From Linyphia triangularis (Eukaryota > Arthropoda > Arachnida > Araneae > Linyphiidae): a stretch of DNA of 64,000 nt. The notes under the pieces were generated by a model, which searched no databases, was not told the origin of the DNA, and worked only from the letters and a program-made list of their open reading frames with translations. A program made the position numbers and the translations under genes. Shown piece after piece: positions 1 through 12,900 of this stretch; within the stretch, counting starts at the first letter, position 1; each line of letters begins with the position of its first letter. The stretch spans positions 1 through 64,000 of the forward strand of contig CAXBTE010000001.1 of NCBI GenBank assembly GCA_963978545.1. The letters are read 5' to 3'.

Positions 1-2570
1 ATTTGAGCATATATCCCCCATTGAAAATACACGGGGGGACGAAGTTCAATGAATTATTGTTCAAAAAGTAAAATTTTCAAATTTTTTTATTGTGTAGAAA
101 TTGAAGCTAGTATATAGTAGAATCTCCAATTACAATTTTATAACACAAAAAAAATATTAATGTGTTCAAAAGTTGTCCCAAAATGTGCACGATCAAAATA
201 TTTCGTTTTTAATTTGCCACATGTTAATCGTACGGAAAACTTCAAATTTCTTCATTTTAGAATTCTTCCAATTTTTTTAGACCCAGGGTTATTAAAAAAA
301 TCACCCGGGTTGATTTCCAGAGGCAAATCGTCACATATTCGCAACAAAAATAAGAAAAGGAAAGCATTTGAGCCTATTTCCCAAATTGAAAATACACGGG
401 GGGACGTTGTTTAATGAATTATTGTCCGAAATGTAAAATTTTCAAATTTTTTTTACTATGAAAAAATTGAAAATAGTATATAGCAGAATCTCCAATTCCA
501 ATTTTATAACACTCAGAAAATATTAAGTGGTTCGAAAGTTGGTCCCAAAAAGTGCACGACCAAAAATTTTCGTCTTTAATTTTCCACATGTTAATCCTAC
601 GGAAAACTTCAAAATTCTTCATTTTCGAATTCTTTCAATTTTTTTAGACCCAGGGTTATTGAAAAATTCCCCCGAGTCGAATTCCGCTGTCAAATTGTCA
701 CATATTCGCAACCAAAATAAGAAAAGGAAAGCATTTGAGCCTATTTCAAAAATTGAAAATACACGGGGGGACAATGTTCAATGAATTATTGTTCAAAAAG
801 TAAAATTTTCAAATTTTTTCATTGTGTAGAAATTGAAGCTAGTATATAGAAGAATCTCCAATTACAATTTTATAACACAAAAAAAATATTAATGTGTTCA
901 AAAGTTGTCCCAAAAAGTGCACGATCAAAATTTTTCGTTTTTAATTTTCCACATGGTAATTGTACGGAAAACTTCAAATTTCTTCATTTTAGAATTCTTC
1001 CAATTTTTTTAGACCCAGGGTTATTGAAAAATTCCCCCGAGTCGAATTCCGCAGTCAAATCGTCACATATTCGCAACCAAAATAAGAAAAGGAAAGCATT
1101 TGAGCCTATTTCAAAAATTGAAAATACACGGGGGGACGATGTTCAATGAATTATTGTCCAAAAAGTAAAATTTTCACATTTTTTTTACTAAGAAAAAATT
1201 GAAAATAGTATATAGCTGAATCTCCAATTCCAATTTTATAACACTCAGAAAATATTAAGTGGTTTAAAAGTTGGTCCCAAAAAAGGCACGATCAAAATTT
1301 TTCGTCTTTAATTTTCCACATGTTAATCGTACGGAAAACTTCGAATGTCTTAATTTTCAAATTTTTTCAATTTCTTTAGACCTAGGGTTATTGAAAAATT
1401 CTCCCGAGTCGAATTCCGCAGTCAAATCGTCACATATTCGCAACCAAATTTAAGAAAAGGAAAGAACTTGAGCCTATTTCCCCGATTGAAAATACACGGT
1501 GGGACCATGTTCAATGAATTATTGTTCAAAAAGTAAAATTTTCAAAATTTTTTTAGTGTAGAGAAATTGAATCTAGTATATAGCAGAATCTCCAATTCCA
1601 ATGTTATAACACTCAGAAAATATAAAGTGGTTCAAAAGTAGGTCCCAAAAAAGGCACGATCAAAATTTTTCGTCTTTAATTTGCCACATGTTAAACGTAC
1701 AGAAAACTTCAAATGTCTTAATTTTCAAATTCTTTCAATTTTTTAAGACCCAGGGTTATTGAAAAATTCTCCCGAGTCGAATTCCGCAGTCAAATCGTCA
1801 CATATTCGCAACCAAATTTAAGAAAAGGAAAGAACTTGAGCCTATTTCCCCCATTGAAAATACACGGTGGGACAATGTTCAATGAATTATTGTTCAAAAA
1901 GTGAAATTTTCAAATTTTTTTCATTGTGGAGAAATTGAAGCTAGTATATAGTAAAATCTCCAATTACAATTTTAAAATAATCAGAAAATATTAAGTGGTT
2001 CGAAAGTTGGTCCCAAAAAGTGCACAATCAAAATTTTTCGTCTTCAATTTTCCACATGTTAATCGTACGGAAAACATCAAATTTCTTCATTTTTGAATTC
2101 TTCCAATTTTTTTAGACCCACAGATTATTGAAAAAATCACCCGAGTTGAAATCCGGAGGCAAATCGTCACATATTCGCAACAAAAACTAGAAAAGGAAAG
2201 CATTTGAGCCTATTTCCCAAATTGAAAATACACGGGGGGACGATGTTCAATGAATTATTGTTAAAAAAGTAAAATTTTCAAATTTTTTCATTGTGTAGAA
2301 ATTGAAGCTAGTATATAGTAGAATCTCCAATTACAATTTTATAACACTCAGAAAATATTAAGTGGTTCAAAAGTAGGTCCCAAAAAGTTCACGATCAAAA
2401 TTGTTCGTCTTTAATTTTTCCACATGTTAATCATACGGAAAACTTCAAATTTCTTCATTTTAGATTTCTTTCAATTTTTTTAGACCCATTGTTATTGAAA
2501 AAAATCTCCCGACTCGAATTCCGGAGTCCAATCGTCACATATTCACAACCAAAAATAAGAAAAGGAAAGC
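1..2570 (+). repeat. 7-monomer HOR, 2570 bp, copy 1
   Basis: Position 1 aligns with 2571 and the match continues to 2236/4806. I noticed only two differences in 2236 bp (positions 41 and 43), so the duplication is very recent. The seven monomers are distinguishable. The one at 160 has AAAATGTGCAC and CACCCGGGTTG. The one at 892 has ACATGGTAATTG. The one at about 1259 has AACTTCGAATGTC. The one at 1628 has TTAAACGTACAG. The last two have CACAATC (about 1995) and TTGTTCGTC (about 2371). Monomers at 2240-2720 recur at 26446-26926 (offset 24206). Confidence 0.93.
160..526 (+). repeat. Representative monomer with its conserved boxes
   Basis: This 367-bp unit illustrates the segments kept in most monomers. 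In order: GTCCCAAAA (175-183), ATGTTAATCGTACGGAAAAC (221-240), TTTAGACCCAGGGTTATT (276-293), TCGTCACATATTCGCAAC (328-345), AAAAGGAAAGCATTTGAGCC (355-374), GAAAATACACGGGGGGAC (388-405), TCAATGAATTATTGT (here TTAATGAATTATTGT, 411-425), a poly(T) stretch near 447, and AGAATCTCCAATT (485-497). Diagnostic variation lies mainly between these boxes: GCAGTCAAATCG versus GGAGGCAAATCG, CACAGATTATTG versus CAGGGTTATTG, and CTTAATTTTCAA versus CTTCATTTTAG. The box ATGTTAATCGTACGG contains the palindrome CGTACG. Many units also carry GTGCAC and GAATTC palindromes. Confidence 0.93.
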
Positions 2571-4806
2571 ATTTGAGCATATATCCCCCATTGAAAATAC
2601 ACGGGGGGACAATGTTCAATGAATTATTGTTCAAAAAGTAAAATTTTCAAATTTTTTTATTGTGTAGAAATTGAAGCTAGTATATAGTAGAATCTCCAAT
2701 TACAATTTTATAACACAAAAAAAATATTAATGTGTTCAAAAGTTGTCCCAAAATGTGCACGATCAAAATATTTCGTTTTTAATTTGCCACATGTTAATCG
2801 TACGGAAAACTTCAAATTTCTTCATTTTAGAATTCTTCCAATTTTTTTAGACCCAGGGTTATTAAAAAAATCACCCGGGTTGATTTCCAGAGGCAAATCG
2901 TCACATATTCGCAACAAAAATAAGAAAAGGAAAGCATTTGAGCCTATTTCCCAAATTGAAAATACACGGGGGGACGTTGTTTAATGAATTATTGTCCGAA
3001 ATGTAAAATTTTCAAATTTTTTTTACTATGAAAAAATTGAAAATAGTATATAGCAGAATCTCCAATTCCAATTTTATAACACTCAGAAAATATTAAGTGG
3101 TTCGAAAGTTGGTCCCAAAAAGTGCACGACCAAAAATTTTCGTCTTTAATTTTCCACATGTTAATCCTACGGAAAACTTCAAAATTCTTCATTTTCGAAT
3201 TCTTTCAATTTTTTTAGACCCAGGGTTATTGAAAAATTCCCCCGAGTCGAATTCCGCTGTCAAATTGTCACATATTCGCAACCAAAATAAGAAAAGGAAA
3301 GCATTTGAGCCTATTTCAAAAATTGAAAATACACGGGGGGACAATGTTCAATGAATTATTGTTCAAAAAGTAAAATTTTCAAATTTTTTCATTGTGTAGA
3401 AATTGAAGCTAGTATATAGAAGAATCTCCAATTACAATTTTATAACACAAAAAAAATATTAATGTGTTCAAAAGTTGTCCCAAAAAGTGCACGATCAAAA
3501 TTTTTCGTTTTTAATTTTCCACATGGTAATTGTACGGAAAACTTCAAATTTCTTCATTTTAGAATTCTTCCAATTTTTTTAGACCCAGGGTTATTGAAAA
3601 ATTCCCCCGAGTCGAATTCCGCAGTCAAATCGTCACATATTCGCAACCAAAATAAGAAAAGGAAAGCATTTGAGCCTATTTCAAAAATTGAAAATACACG
3701 GGGGGACGATGTTCAATGAATTATTGTCCAAAAAGTAAAATTTTCACATTTTTTTTACTAAGAAAAAATTGAAAATAGTATATAGCTGAATCTCCAATTC
3801 CAATTTTATAACACTCAGAAAATATTAAGTGGTTTAAAAGTTGGTCCCAAAAAAGGCACGATCAAAATTTTTCGTCTTTAATTTTCCACATGTTAATCGT
3901 ACGGAAAACTTCGAATGTCTTAATTTTCAAATTTTTTCAATTTCTTTAGACCTAGGGTTATTGAAAAATTCTCCCGAGTCGAATTCCGCAGTCAAATCGT
4001 CACATATTCGCAACCAAATTTAAGAAAAGGAAAGAACTTGAGCCTATTTCCCCGATTGAAAATACACGGTGGGACCATGTTCAATGAATTATTGTTCAAA
4101 AAGTAAAATTTTCAAAATTTTTTTAGTGTAGAGAAATTGAATCTAGTATATAGCAGAATCTCCAATTCCAATGTTATAACACTCAGAAAATATAAAGTGG
4201 TTCAAAAGTAGGTCCCAAAAAAGGCACGATCAAAATTTTTCGTCTTTAATTTGCCACATGTTAAACGTACAGAAAACTTCAAATGTCTTAATTTTCAAAT
4301 TCTTTCAATTTTTTAAGACCCAGGGTTATTGAAAAATTCTCCCGAGTCGAATTCCGCAGTCAAATCGTCACATATTCGCAACCAAATTTAAGAAAAGGAA
4401 AGAACTTGAGCCTATTTCCCCCATTGAAAATACACGGTGGGACAATGTTCAATGAATTATTGTTCAAAAAGTGAAATTTTCAAATTTTTTTCATTGTGGA
4501 GAAATTGAAGCTAGTATATAGTAAAATCTCCAATTACAATTTTAAAATAATCAGAAAATATTAAGTGGTTCGAAAGTTGGTCCCAAAAAGTGCACAATCA
4601 AAATTTTTCGTCTTCAATTTTCCACATGTTAATCGTACGGAAAACATCAAATTTCTTCATTTTTGAATTCTTCCAATTTTTTTAGACCCACAGATTATTG
4701 AAAAAATCACCCGAGTTGAAATCCGGAGGCAAATCGTCACATATTCGCAACAAAAACTAGAAAAGGAAAGCATTTGAGCCTATTTCCCAAATTGAAAATA
4801 CACGGG
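2571..4806 (+). repeat. 7-monomer HOR, copy 2 (incomplete)
   Basis: This is the second tandem copy of the 2570-bp unit, offset exactly 2570 from 1-2236 without indels. It stops matching at 4807, where CGGGTGGAC replaces CGGGGGGAC and the array moves to a monomer with ACTATGAAAATATTG. It therefore holds about six of the seven monomers. From about 3841 its order (GAATGTC type, TTAAACG type, CACAG type, CACAATC type) is also the order of monomers 7-10 of the 12-mer HOR (compare 50110-51440), so both HORs draw on one older order. Confidence 0.92.
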
Positions 4807-5560
4807 TGGACAATGTTCAATGAATTATTGTTCAAAAAGGAAAATTTTCAAATTTTTTTTACTATGAAAATATTGAAGCTAGTATATAGAAGATTCTCCA
4901 ATTACAATTTTATAACACTCAGGAAATATTAAGTGGTTCAAAAATTGGTCCCAAAAAGTGCACAATCAAAATGTTTCGTCTTTAATTTTTCCACATGTTA
5001 ATCATACGGAAAACTTCAAATTTCTTCATTTTAGAATTCTTTCAATTTTTTTAGACCCATTGTTATTGAAAAAATCACCCGACTCGAATTCCGGAGTCCA
5101 ATCGTCACATATTCACAACCAAAAATAAGAAAAGGAAAGCATTTGAGCCTATTTCCCCCATTGAAAATAGACTGGGGGACGATGTTCAATGAATTATTGT
5201 TCAAAAAGTAAAATTTTCAAAATTTTTTCATTGTGGAGAAATTGAAGCTAGTATATAGCAGAATCTCCAATTCCAATTTTATAACACTCAGAAAATATTA
5301 AGTGGTTCGAAAGTTGGTCCCAAAAAGTGCACGACCAAAATTTTTCGTCTTTAATTTTCCACATGTTAATCGTACGGAAAACTTCAAAATTCTTCATTTT
5401 AGAATTCTTCCAATTTTTTTAGACCTAGTGTTATTGAAAAAATCACCCGAGTTGAATTCCGCAGTCAAATTGTCACATATTCGCAACCAAAAATAAGAAA
5501 AGGAAAGCATTTGAGCCTATTTCCCCCATTGAAAATACACTGGGGGACAATGTTAAATGA
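4807..5560 (+). repeat. Linker monomers between the 7-mer and 6-mer HORs
   Basis: About two monomers join the two local HORs. The first (anchor near 4937) carries CACAATCAAAATGTTTCG and CATTGTTATTG, and recurs near 11909, 14853, 33553, 43848, 51203, 58199 and 62622. Positions 4836-5258 match 14752-15174 at offset 9916. The second unit (anchor 5302) has ACCTAGTGTTATTG. Nothing other than satellite is present. Confidence 0.85.
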
Positions 5561-7762
5561 ACTATTGTTCAAAAAGTAAAATTTTCAAAATTTTTTCATT
5601 GTGTAGAAATTGAAGCTAGTATATAGTAGAATATCCAATTACAATTTTATAACACTCAGAAAATATTAAGTGGTTCAAAAGTAGGTCCCAAAAAGTTCAC
5701 GATCAAAATTTTTCGTCTTTAATTTTCCACATGTTAATCGTACGGAAAACATCAAATTTCTTCATTTTAGAATTCTTCCAATTTTTTTAGCCCCACAGAT
5801 TATCGAAAAAATCACCCGAGTTGATTTCCGGAGGCAAATCGTCAAATATTTGCCACAAAAATAAGAAAAGGAAAGCATTTGAGCCTATTTCCCAAATTGA
5901 AAATACACGGGGGGACGATGTTCAATGAATTATTGTTAAAAAAGGAAAATTTTCAAAATTTTTTCATTCTGGAGAAATTGAAGCTAGTATATAGTAGAAT
6001 CTCCAATTACAATTTTATAACACAAAAAAAATATTAATGTGTTCAAAAGTTGTCCCAAAAAGTGCACGATAAAAATTTTTCGTTTTTAATTTTCCACATG
6101 TTAATCGTACAGAAAACTTCAAATTTCTTCATTTTAGAATTCTTTCAATTTTTTTAGACCCAGGGTTATTGAAAAATTCCCCCGAGTAGAATTCCGCAGT
6201 CAAATCGTCACATATTCGCAACCAAAATAAGAAAAGGAAAGCATTTGAGCCTATTTCAAAAATTGAAAATACACGGGGGGACGAAGTTCAATGAATTATT
6301 GTCCAAAAAGGAAAATTTTCAAATTTTTTTTACTATGAAAAAATTGAAGCTAGTATATAGAAGAATCTCCAATTACAATTTTATAACACTCAGAAAATAT
6401 TAAGTGGTTCAAAAATTGGTCCCAAAAAGTGCACGATCAAAATTTTTCGTCTTTAATTTTCTACATGTTAATCGTACGGAAAACTTCAAATTTCTTCCTT
6501 TTAGAATTCTTCAAATTTTTTTAGACCCAGGGTTATTAAAAAAATCACCCGAGTTGATTTCCGGAGGCAAATCGTCACATATTCGCAACCAAATTTAAGA
6601 AAACGAAAGAACTTGAGCCTATTTCCCAAATTGAAAATACACAGGGGGACGATGTTCAATGATTTATTGTTAAAAAAGGAAAATTTTCAAAATTTTTTTA
6701 TTCTGGAGAAATTGAAGCTAGTGTATAGTAGAATCTCCAATTACAATTTTATAACACAAAAAAAATATTAATGTGTTCAAAAGTTGTCCCAAAAAGTGCA
6801 CGATCAAAATTTTTCGTTTTTAATTTTCCACATGTTAATCGTACGGAAAACTTCAAATTTCTTCATTTTAGAATTCTTCGAATTTTTTTAGACCCAGTGT
6901 TATTAAAAAAATCACCCGAGTTGATTTCCGGAGGCAAATCGTCACATATTCGCAACCAAAATAAGAAAAGGAAAGCATTTGAGCCTATTTCAAAAATTGA
7001 AAATACACGGGGGGACGATGTTCAATGAATTATTGTCCGAAATGTAAAATTTTCAAATTTTTTTTACTATGAAAAAATTGAAAATAGTATATAGCAGAAT
7101 CTCCAATTCCAATTTTATAACACTCAGAAAATATTAAGTGGTTCGAAAGTTGGTCCCAAAAAGTGCACGACCAAAAATTTTCGTCTTTAATTTTCCACAT
7201 GTTAATCCTACGGAAAACTTCAAAATTCTTCATTTTCGAATTCTTTCAATTTTTTTAGACCCAGGGTTATTGAAAAATTCCCCCGAGTCGAATTCCGCAG
7301 TCAAATCGTCACATATTCGCAACCAAAATAAGAAAAGGAAAGCATTTGAGCCTATTTCAAAAATTGAAAATACACGGGGGGACAATGTTCAATGAATTAT
7401 TGTTCAAAAAGTAAAATTTTCAAATTTTTTCATTGTGTAGAAATTGAAGCTAGTATATAGTAGAATCTCCAATTACAATTTTATAACACTCAGAAAATAT
7501 TAAGTGGTTCAAAAGTAGGTCCCAAAAAGTTCACGATCAAAATTTTTCGTCTTTAATTTTTCCACATGTTAATCATACGGAAAACTTCAAATTTCTTCAT
7601 TTTAGATTTCTTTCAATTTTTTTAGACCCATTGTTATTGAAAAAATCACCCGACTCGAATTCCGGAGTCCAATCGTCACATATTCACAACCAAAAATAAG
7701 AAAAGGAAAGCATTTGAGCATATATCCCCCATTGAAAATACACGGGGGGACAATGTTCAATG
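5561..7762 (+). repeat. 6-monomer HOR, 2202 bp, copy 1
   Basis: Anchors at 6404, 6771 and 7138 recur at 8606, 8973 and 9340, an offset of 2202 bp (six monomers). The match is strongest from about 5757 to 7745. It includes private variants such as AGCCCCACAG near 5790 and ACGAAGTTC near 6280. I noticed a handful of substitutions, mainly before 6110. The boundaries are approximate because a tandem repeat has no natural start. Confidence 0.88.
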
Positions 7763-9964
7763 AATTATTGTTCAAAAAGTAAAATTTTCAAATTTTTTCA
7801 TTGTGTAGAAATTGAAGCTAGTATATAGTAGAATCTCCAATTACAATTTTATAACACTCAGAAAATTGTAAGTGGTTCAAAAGTAGGTCCCAAAAAGTTC
7901 ACGATCAAAATTTTTCGTCTTCAATTTTCCACATGTTAATCGTACGGAAAGCATCAAATTTCTTCATTTTAGAATTCTTCCAATTTTTTTAGCCCCACAG
8001 ATTATCGAAAAAATCACCCGAGTTGATTTCCGGAGGCAAATCGTCAAATATTTGCCACAAAAATAAGAAAAGGAAAGCATTTGAGCCTATTTCCCAAATT
8101 GAAAATACACGGGGGGACGATGTTCAATGAATTATTGTTAAAAAAGGAAAATTTTCAAAATTTTTTCATTCTGGAGAAATTGAAGCTAGTATATAGCAGA
8201 ATCTCCAATGACAATTTTATAACACTAAAAAAATATTAATGTGTTCAAAAGTTGTCCCAAAAAGTGCACGATAAAAATTTTTCGTTTTTAATTTTCCACA
8301 TGTTAATCGTACGGAAAACTTCAAATTTCTTCATTTTAGAATTCTTTCAATTTTTTTAGACCCAGGGTTATTGAAAAATTCCCCCGAGTAGAATTCCGCA
8401 GTCAAATCGTCACATATTCGCAACCAAAATAAGAAAAGGAAAGCATTTGAGCCTATTTCAAAAATTGAAAATACACGGGGGGACGAAGTTCAATAAATTA
8501 TTGTCCAAAAAGGAAAATTTTCAAATTTTTTTTACTATGAAAAAATTGAAGCTAGTATATAGAAGAATCTCCAATTACAATTTTATAACACTCAGAAAAT
8601 ATTAAGTGGTTCAAAAATTGGTCCCAAAAAGTGCACGATCAAAATTTTTCGTCTTTAATTTTCTACATGTTAATCGTACGGAAAACTTCAAATTTCTTCC
8701 TTTTAGAATTCTTCAAATTTTTTTAGACCCAGGGTTATTAAAAAAATCACCCGAGTTGATTTCCGGAGGCAAATCGTCACATATTCGCAACCAAATTTAA
8801 GAAAACGAAAGAACTTGAGCCTATTTCCCAAATTGAAAATACACAGGGGGACGATGTTCAATGATTTATTGTTAAAAAAGGAAAATTTTCAAAATTTTTT
8901 TATTCTGGAGAAATTGAAGCTAGTGTATAGTAGAATCTCCAATTACAATTTTATAACACAAAAAAAATATTAATGTGTTCAAAAGTTGTCCCAAAAAGTG
9001 CACGATCAAAATTTTTCGTTTTTAATTTTCCACATGTTAATCGTACGGAAAACTTCAAATTTCTTCATTTTAGAATTCTTCGAATTTTTTTAGACCCAGT
9101 GTTATTAAAAAAATCACCCGAGTTGATTTCCGGAGGCAAATCGTCACATATTCGCAACCAAAATAAGAAAAGGAAAGCATTTGAGCCTATTTCAAAAATT
9201 GAAAATACACGGGGGGACGATGTTCAATGAATTATTGTCCGAAATGTAAAATTTTCAAATTTTTTTTACTATGAAAAAATTGAAAATAGTATATAGCAGA
9301 ATCTCCAATTCCAATTTTATAACACTCAGAAAATATTAAGTGGTTCGAAAGTTGGTCCCAAAAAGTGCACGACCAAAAATTTTCGTCTTTAATTTTCCAC
9401 ATGTTAATCCTACGGAAAACTTCAAAATTCTTCATTTTCGAATTCTTTCAATTTTTTTAGACCCAGGGTTATTGAAAAATTCCCCCGAGTCGAATTCCGC
9501 AGTCAAATCGTCACATATTCGCAACCAAAATAAGAAAAGGAAAGCATTTGAGCCTATTTCAAAAATTGAAAATACACGGGGGGACAATGTTCAATGAATT
9601 ATTGTTCAAAAAGTAAAATTTTCAAATTTTTTCATTGTGTAGAAATTGAAGCTAGTATATAGTAGAATCTCCAATTACAATTTTATAACACTCAGAAAAT
9701 ATTAAGTGGTTCAAAAGTAGGTCCCAAAAAGTTCACGATCAAAATTTTTCGTCTTTAATTTTTCCACATGTTAATCATACGGAAAACTTCAAATTTCTTC
9801 ATTTTAGATTTCTTTCAATTTTTTTAGACCCATTGTTATTGAAAAAATCACCCGACTCGAATTCCGGAGTCCAATCGTCACATATTCACAACCAAAAATA
9901 AGAAAAGGAAAGCATTTGAGCATATATCCCCCATTGAAAATACACGGGGGGACGATGTTCAATG
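7763..9964 (+). repeat. 6-monomer HOR, copy 2
   Basis: This is the second copy of the 2202-bp unit. Small differences from copy 1 include GAAAGCATC (about 7948), CACTAAAAAAATATT (about 8223) and TCAATAAATTATTG (about 8490). It ends where the tail changes to CAAATTTTTTTATTG and the next monomer is of the TACGATCAATATTTTTCG type (anchor 10073). A partial third relative lies at about 15840-17150 (offset 8080). Confidence 0.87.
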
Positions 9965-12900
9965 AATTATTGTTCAAAAAGTAAAATTTTCAAATTTTTT
10001 TATTGTGTAGAAATTGAAGCTAGTATATAGTAGAATCTCCAATTACAATTTTATAACACTAACAAAATATTAATGTGTTCAAAAGTTGTCCCAAAAAGTG
10101 TACGATCAATATTTTTCGTTTTTAATTTTCCACCAGTTAATAGTACGGAAAACTTCAAATTTCTTCTTTTTAGAATTCTTCCAATTTTTTTAGACCCAGG
10201 GTTATTAAAAAAATCACCCGTGTTGATTTCTGGAGGCAAATCGTCACATATTCGCAACAAAAATAAGAAAAGGAAAGCATTCTGGCCTATTTCCCAAATT
10301 GAAAATACACGGGGGGGGACGATGTTCAATGAATTATTGTCCGAAATGTAAAATTTTCAAATTTTTTTTACTATGAAAAAATTGAAGCTGTATAAAGCAG
10401 AATCTCCAATTCCAATTTTATAACACTCAGAAAATAATAAGTGGTTCAAAAGTTGGTCCCAAAAAGTTCGCGATCAAAATTTTTCGTCTTTAATTTACCA
10501 CATGTTAATCGTAAGGAAAACTTCAAATTTCTTCATTTTTGAATTCTTTTAATTTTTTTACACCCAGGGTTATTGAAAAATTCCCCCGACTCGAATTCCG
10601 GAGTCCAATCGTCACATATTCGCAACAAAAATAAGAAAAGGAAAGCATTTAAGCCTATTTCCCAAATTGAAAATATACCGGGGGACGATGTTCAATGAAT
10701 TATTGTCCAAAAAGTAAAATTTTCACATTTTTTTTACTATGAAAAAATTGAAAATAGTATATAGTAGAATCTCCAATTACAATTTTATAACACAAAAAAA
10801 ATATTAATGTGTTCAAAAGTTGTCCCAAAAAGTGCACGATCAAAATTTTTCGTTTTTAATTTTCCACGTGTTAATCGTACGGAAAACTTCAAATGTCTTA
10901 ATTTTCAAATTTTTTCAATTTCTTTAGACCCAGGGTTATTGAAAAATTCTCCCGAGTCGAATTCCGCAGTCAAATCGTCACATATTCGCAACCAAATTTA
11001 AAAAAGGAAAGAACTTGAGCCTGTTTCCCCCATTGAAAATACACGGTGGGACCATGTTCGATGAATAATTGTTCAAAAAGTAAAATTTTCAAATTTTTTT
11101 TACTATGAAAAAATTGAAGCTAGTATATAGAAGAATCTCCAATTCCAATTTTATAACACTCAGAAAATATTAAGTGGTTCGAAAGTTGGTCCCAAAAAGT
11201 GCACGACCAAACATTTTCGTCTTTAATTTTCCACATGTTAATCCTACGGAAAACTTCAAAATTATTCATTTTCGAATTCTTTCAATTGTTTTAGACCCAG
11301 GGTTATTGAAAAATTCCCCCGAGTCGAATTCCGCAGTCAAATCGTCACATATTCGCAACCAAAATAAGAAAAGGAAAGCATTTGAGCCTATTTCAAAAAT
11401 TGAAAATACACGGGGGGACGATGTTCAATGAATTATTGTCCAAAAAGTAAAATTTTCACATTTTTTTTACTATGAAAAAATTGAAAATAGTATATAGCAG
11501 AATCTCCAATTCCAATTTTATAACACTCAGAAAATATTAAGTGGTTTAAAAGTTGGTCCCAAAAAAGGCACGATCAAAATATTTCGTCTTTAATTTTCCA
11601 CATGTTAATCGTACGGAACACTTCGAATGTCTTAATTTTCAAATTCTTTCAATTTTTTTAGACCCAGGGTTATTGAAAAATTCTCCCGAGTCGAATTCCG
11701 CAGTCAAATCGTCACATATTCGCAACCAAATTTAAGAAAAGGAAAGAACTTGAGCCTATTTCCCCCATTGAAAATACACGGGTGGACAATGTTCAATGAA
11801 TTATTGTTCAAAAAGGAAAATTTTCAAATTTTTTTTACTATGAAAATATTGAAGCTAGTATATAGAAGATTCTCCAATTACAATTTTATAACACTCAGGA
11901 AATATTAAGTGGTTCAAAAATTGGTCCCAAAAAGTGCACGATCAAAATGTTTCGTCTTTAATTTTTCCACATGTTAATCATACGGAAAACTTCAAATTTC
12001 TTCATTTTAGAATTCTTTCAATTTTTTTAGACCCATTGTTATTGAAAAAATCACCCGACTCGAATTCCGGAGTCCAATCGTCACATATTCACAACCAAAA
12101 ATAAGAAAAGGAAAGCATTTGAGCATATATCCCCCATTGAAAATATACGGGGGGACAATGTTCAATGAATTATTGTTCAAAAAGTAAAATTTTCAAAATT
12201 TTTTCATTGTGGAGAAATTGAAGCTAGTATATAGTAGAATCTCCGATTACAATTTTATAACACTCAGAAAATATTAAGTGGTTCGAAAGTTGGTCCCAAA
12301 AAGTGCACGATAAAAATTTTTCGTCTCTAATTTTTCCACATGTTAATCGTACGGAAAACATCAAATTTATTCATTTTAGAATTCTTAAATTTTTTTTAGA
12401 CCCATTGTTATTGAAAAAATCACCCGACTCGAATTCCGGAGTCCAATCGTCACATATTCGCAACAAAAATTAGAAAAGGAAAGCATTTGAGCCTATTTCC
12501 CAAATTGAAAATACACGGGGGGACGATGTTCAATGAATTATTGTTAAAAAAGGAAAATTTTCAAAATTTTTTCTTTGTGGAGAAATTGAAGCTAGTATAT
12601 AGTAGAATCTAAAATTACAATTTTATAACACTCAGAAATTATTAATAGGTTCAAAATTTGGTCCCAAAAAGTGCACGATCAAATTTTTTCGTTTTTAATT
12701 TTCCTCATGTTAATCGTACGGAAAACTTCAAAATTCTTCATTTTCGAATTCTTTCAATTTTTTTAGACCCAGGGTTATTGATAAAATCACCCGAGTCAAA
12801 TTCCGGAGTCAAATTGTCACATATTCGCAAAAAAAAATAAGAAAAGGAAAGCATTTGAGTCTATTTCGCCCATTGAAAATACACTGGGGGACGATGTTCA

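Noticed and set aside
276..293. Telomere-like motif in TTTAGACCCAGGG
   Set aside because: It occurs once per monomer and is not a tandem TTAGG or TTAGGG repeat.
160..414. Series of short plus-strand ORFs (60-108 codons) repeating through the window
   Set aside because: They are copies of one satellite segment. They use ATG, GTG or TTG starts depending on one-base variants, shift frame from unit to unit and end at variable stops. No gene context, splice structure or promoter is visible.
160..526. Canonical CENP-B box (TTCG, four bases, A, two bases, CGGG)
   Set aside because: I tested the TTCG and CGAA sites of typical monomers on both strands and none has the required A and CGGG at the correct spacing. 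CCCGAGTCGAA resembles it only superficially.
419..622. Recurrent 67-codon minus-strand ORF (also at 2989, 7030, 9232, 14009 and others)
   Set aside because: It is the opposite-strand reading of the same repeat, overlapping the plus-strand frames across the monomer boundary. It is open only in some monomer types.
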